Source of the DNA: Neiella holothuriorum
Lineage (GTDB): Bacteria > Pseudomonadota > Gammaproteobacteria > Enterobacterales > Neiellaceae
Assembly (NCBI RefSeq): GCF_019457915.1
Contig: NZ_JAHZSS010000005.1
Coordinates: 124,001-188,000 of the forward strand
Length of the DNA stretch: 64,000 nt
Direction: 5' to 3'
The position numbers and the translations under genes are program-made. Each line of letters begins with the position of its first letter. Position 1 is the stretch's first letter. Of the stretch, positions 61,891-64,000 are shown piece by piece. The notes under the pieces were generated by a model. It worked only from the letters and a program-made list of their open reading frames with translations, made no database searches and was not told the origin of the DNA.

Positions 61891-64000
61891 TTGATGTAAA
61901 ACAGCTACTCACAACAGACAAACTCTGGGATTACAAAGGCGGCGTATTCCCCAAATACAATAAAGAGCAGTCACGTCAGCTGCCCATTCAGCCTTATTGG
62001 ATACCGCCAGTGGTGCGCATACCGGTTCGCCAGCACATTGGCCAATCCGGCCACATTAACGTGACTGAAGGCGAACGAGTGCTAAAAGGTCAGCTCCTGA
62101 CTGAACCAACGCATGGTATGGCCGTGCCCGTACACGCGCCAACGTCTGGGATTATTGAATCTATTAGTCAAGGCGCAGCCAATCACCCTTCGGGCCTTAG
62201 TGAGCTGACATTAACGATTCGCTCGGATGGTAACGATGAATGGCGGCCACGCCAGCCATATGCCAATGCTGATGAACTGTCGAACGACGACTTGCTGCAA
62301 CTCATTCGTTATGCTGGCATTTCCGGTATGGGAGGCGCAGGTTTTCCAACTGAAATTAAATTGACGCCCGTTGCCGACATCAAGTTACTGCTGATGAATG
62401 GGGCTGAATGCGAACCATACATCAGTGCCGACGACACCTTAATGCAAGCTCACGCCAATGAGGTTGTGCAAGGTATTCTGCTAATGGCAAGGCTGCTTGA
62501 CCATCCAGTGGTGGTGATCGCAATTGAAGATGACAAGCCTGAAGCCATCGAGGCCATGACTCAAGCAACCGCCGACTATGATCAAATCCGAGTACGCTCC
62601 ATTCCTGCTAAGTATCCGTCTGGTGGTGAACGCCAACTGATACAAATCATTACCGGCGAGGAAGTGCCCCACTCAGGGATCCCTGCAGATTTAGGTATTG
62701 TGGTGCAAAATGTTGGCACCGCCCATGCGGTTGCTCGCGCGGTTTATCACGATGAGCCACTCATCTCTCGGGTCGTGACTCTGACCGGTCAACGGGTGTT
62801 AAAGCCAGCTAATCATTGGGTACTGTTGGGCACGCCAATCGAAGACTTGCTTCATCATCACGGCCTCGATGAGTTATCACAGGTGATTGTTGGCGGCCCG
62901 ATGATGGGGTATCAATTGCCAAAACTTTCCGGGCCAGTGATCAAAACAACCAACTGTTTGATTGTACCCGGTCAAAATGAACTTTCATCACCAGATAATC
63001 AAGTGCCTTGTATACGCTGTGGCAGTTGCGCTGACGCCTGCCCGGTCAACCTATTACCGCAACAATTGCATTGGTACGCGCTCGCCGAAGATCACGAAAA
63101 GCTCAGCGAACACAATCTAAATGACTGCATTGAATGCGGTGCTTGCGCTTATGTTTGCCCAAGTGAAATCCCACTTGTACTTGAGTATCGCCAAGCTAAA
63201 GCGGCGATCCGGGCGAGCAAACAAGAGCAGTTAAAATCAGAACGAGCCAAACAACGCTTTGAAAGTCGCAACTTACGTTTAGAGCAAGAAAAAATAGCTC
63301 GAGCGGAAAAACATCAGCAAGCAGCCCAAGCTCGCCTCAAAGCCATGGCCGAGCGCGAACAACAAGCCAGCGCGCCAGCTGCTACCGATGATAAAAAATC
63401 AGCCGTAGCTGCGGCCTTAGCCCGTGCCAAAGCCAAAAAAGCAGGCGCAGTAAGCGCCCCACCCAAAACAGTAGTTGATGAAAGCGGTCAAACCATCCCT
63501 GATAACCGCGATGTGGCCGCCCAGCGGGAAGCACGTAAAGCAGAAGCAAGAGCCCGCAAAGCACAAAAGGCTGCGCAGGCCGTTCAAGATTCAGGTGCAA
63601 CGCCAACTGAATTGCCCGCAGATAGCGCACAACAAAGCGCCGACGTTCCTGCAGCCGATAACAAAGCAGCTCGCGTTGCTGCTGCCGTGGCTCGTGCTAA
63701 AGCAAAACGCCAAGCGCAACAGACTCAAGCTGACGACTCAGTTGAACAACCAGCGGCAAACCTAACCGAACAAGTGACCGGTAAACCTGCGGCCGATGAT
63801 AAAGCCGCTCGCGTTGCTGCTGCCGTGGCTCATGCTAAAGCGAAACGCCAAGCGCAACAGACTCAAGCTGGCGACTCAGTTGAACAACCAGTAGCAAACC
63901 TAACCGAGCAAGTGACCGATAAACCTGCGGCCGATGATAAAGCCGCGCGTGTTGCTGCTGCCGTGGCTCGTGCTAAAGCAAAACGCCAAGCGCAACAGGC
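61887..64000 (+). CDS. rsxC: RsxC, NADH-binding Fe-S subunit, incomplete at window end
   Basis: The frame is open from ATG 61887 to the last base, 704 codons so far. The N-terminal part has the RnfC barrel and a [13 protein letters not shown] flavin/NADH-binding loop with [13 protein letters not shown]. Fe-S motifs are [17 protein letters not shown] and [17 protein letters not shown]. After about residue 440 the sequence becomes a long Ala/Lys/Gln-rich helical tail, and from about residue 590 a 46-residue unit repeats. The gene continues past the window; rsxD, rsxG and rsxE are expected next. Confidence 0.95.
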   Translation, partial: MIDVKQLLTTDKLWDYKGGVFPKYNKEQSRQLPIQPYWIPPVVRIPVRQHIGQSGHINVTEGERVLKGQLLTEPTHGMAVPVHAPTSGIIESISQGAANHPSGLSELTLTIRSDGNDEWRPRQPYANADELSNDDLLQLIRYAGISGMGGAGFPTEIKLTPVADIKLLLMNGAECEPYISADDTLMQAHANEVVQGILLMARLLDHPVVVIAIEDDKPEAIEAMTQATADYDQIRVRSIPAKYPSGGERQLIQIITGEEVPHSGIPADLGIVVQNVGTAHAVARAVYHDEPLISRVVTLTGQRVLKPANHWVLLGTPIEDLLHHHGLDELSQVIVGGPMMGYQLPKLSGPVIKTTNCLIVPGQNELSSPDNQVPCIRCGSCADACPVNLLPQQLHWYALAEDHEKLSEHNLNDCIECGACAYVCPSEIPLVLEYRQAKAAIRASKQEQLKSERAKQRFESRNLRLEQEKIARAEKHQQAAQARLKAMAEREQQASAPAATDDKKSAVAAALARAKAKKAGAVSAPPKTVVDESGQTIPDNRDVAAQREARKAEARARKAQKAAQAVQDSGATPTELPADSAQQSADVPAADNKAARVAAAVARAKAKRQAQQTQADDSVEQPAANLTEQVTGKPAADDKAARVAAAVAHAKAKRQAQQTQAGDSVEQPVANLTEQVTDKPAADDKAARVAAAVARAKAKRQAQQ
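63657..64000 (+). repeat. 138-bp tandem repeat inside rsxC
   Basis: Units begin at 63657, 63795 and 63933 with GATGATAAAGCCGC-type sequence (GATAACAAAGCAGC in the first). Equal points are 138 bases apart, so each unit is 46 codons and the frame is kept. Two full units and part of a third are visible, and the window ends inside the third. The units encode a [20 protein letters not shown] helix and a more acidic linker. Confidence 0.9.

Overview
The window looks like a chromosome segment of a marine-type gammaproteobacterium, probably Alteromonadales or a neighbour. The core gene order seqA - ybfF - ybfE - fldA - fur with glnS nearby, uvrY - uvrC - pgsA - tRNA-Gly - tRNA-Cys - tRNA-Leu, ubiV/ubiU opposite ubiT, and rsxABC is that of SeqA-containing gammaproteobacteria (Enterobacterales, Vibrionales, Alteromonadales). 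The genus cannot be fixed from the sequence alone. All calls come from reading the sequence; no database search was possible.

Positions 1-15178 are accessory DNA stacked on the 3' end of a tRNA-Leu(UAA) gene (15182-15268, minus strand). A 58-bp exact copy of the tRNA 3' end lies at 7479-7536, so two elements appear to sit in tandem. Element A (about 7537-15178) carries a DUF4224-type small protein and a tyrosine integrase next to the tRNA. Its cargo is a Ser/Thr protein kinase-like gene with a TPR-like partner gene, two lipoprotein genes, and a roughly 160-bp regulatory-looking region present twice. Element B (leftwards from 7478, far end outside the window) has its own P4-type integrase beside the repeat, then an ADP-ribosylglycohydrolase with an unrecognised N-terminal domain, a GIY-YIG protein, a lipoprotein, a decayed gene, an IS3-family insertion sequence, and genes cut by it.

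From 15182 the window is ordinary core chromosome. It holds the three tRNAs; phospholipid synthesis (pgsA), excision repair (uvrC) and the uvrY response regulator; the O2-independent ubiquinone genes ubiV, ubiU and ubiT; and a PLP enzyme of the cysteine synthase fold, a GFA-family protein and an MBL-fold protein. Next come a D-2-hydroxyglutarate dehydrogenase-like flavoprotein (ydiJ), astE, rnb, an orphan sensor kinase, glycogen phosphorylase and phosphoglucomutase. The seqA/fur block follows, then an RDD protein, glnS, an NhaC-type antiporter, fadH, sppA, ansA, three small proteins and an AGCS symporter.

The right end holds two tRNA-Asn genes, a lipopolysaccharide core cluster (two GT4 glycosyltransferases, a heptosyltransferase and waaA), a degenerate GGDEF-EAL membrane protein of CsrD length, an EamA transporter, and the rsxA-rsxB-rsxC start of the Rsx/Rnf electron transport operon. 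rsxC runs off the window inside a 138-bp tandem repeat.

The best candidates for something undescribed are the kinase/TPR gene pair on element A and the duplicated region with a conserved, covarying hairpin that lies upstream of both cargo operons on that element.
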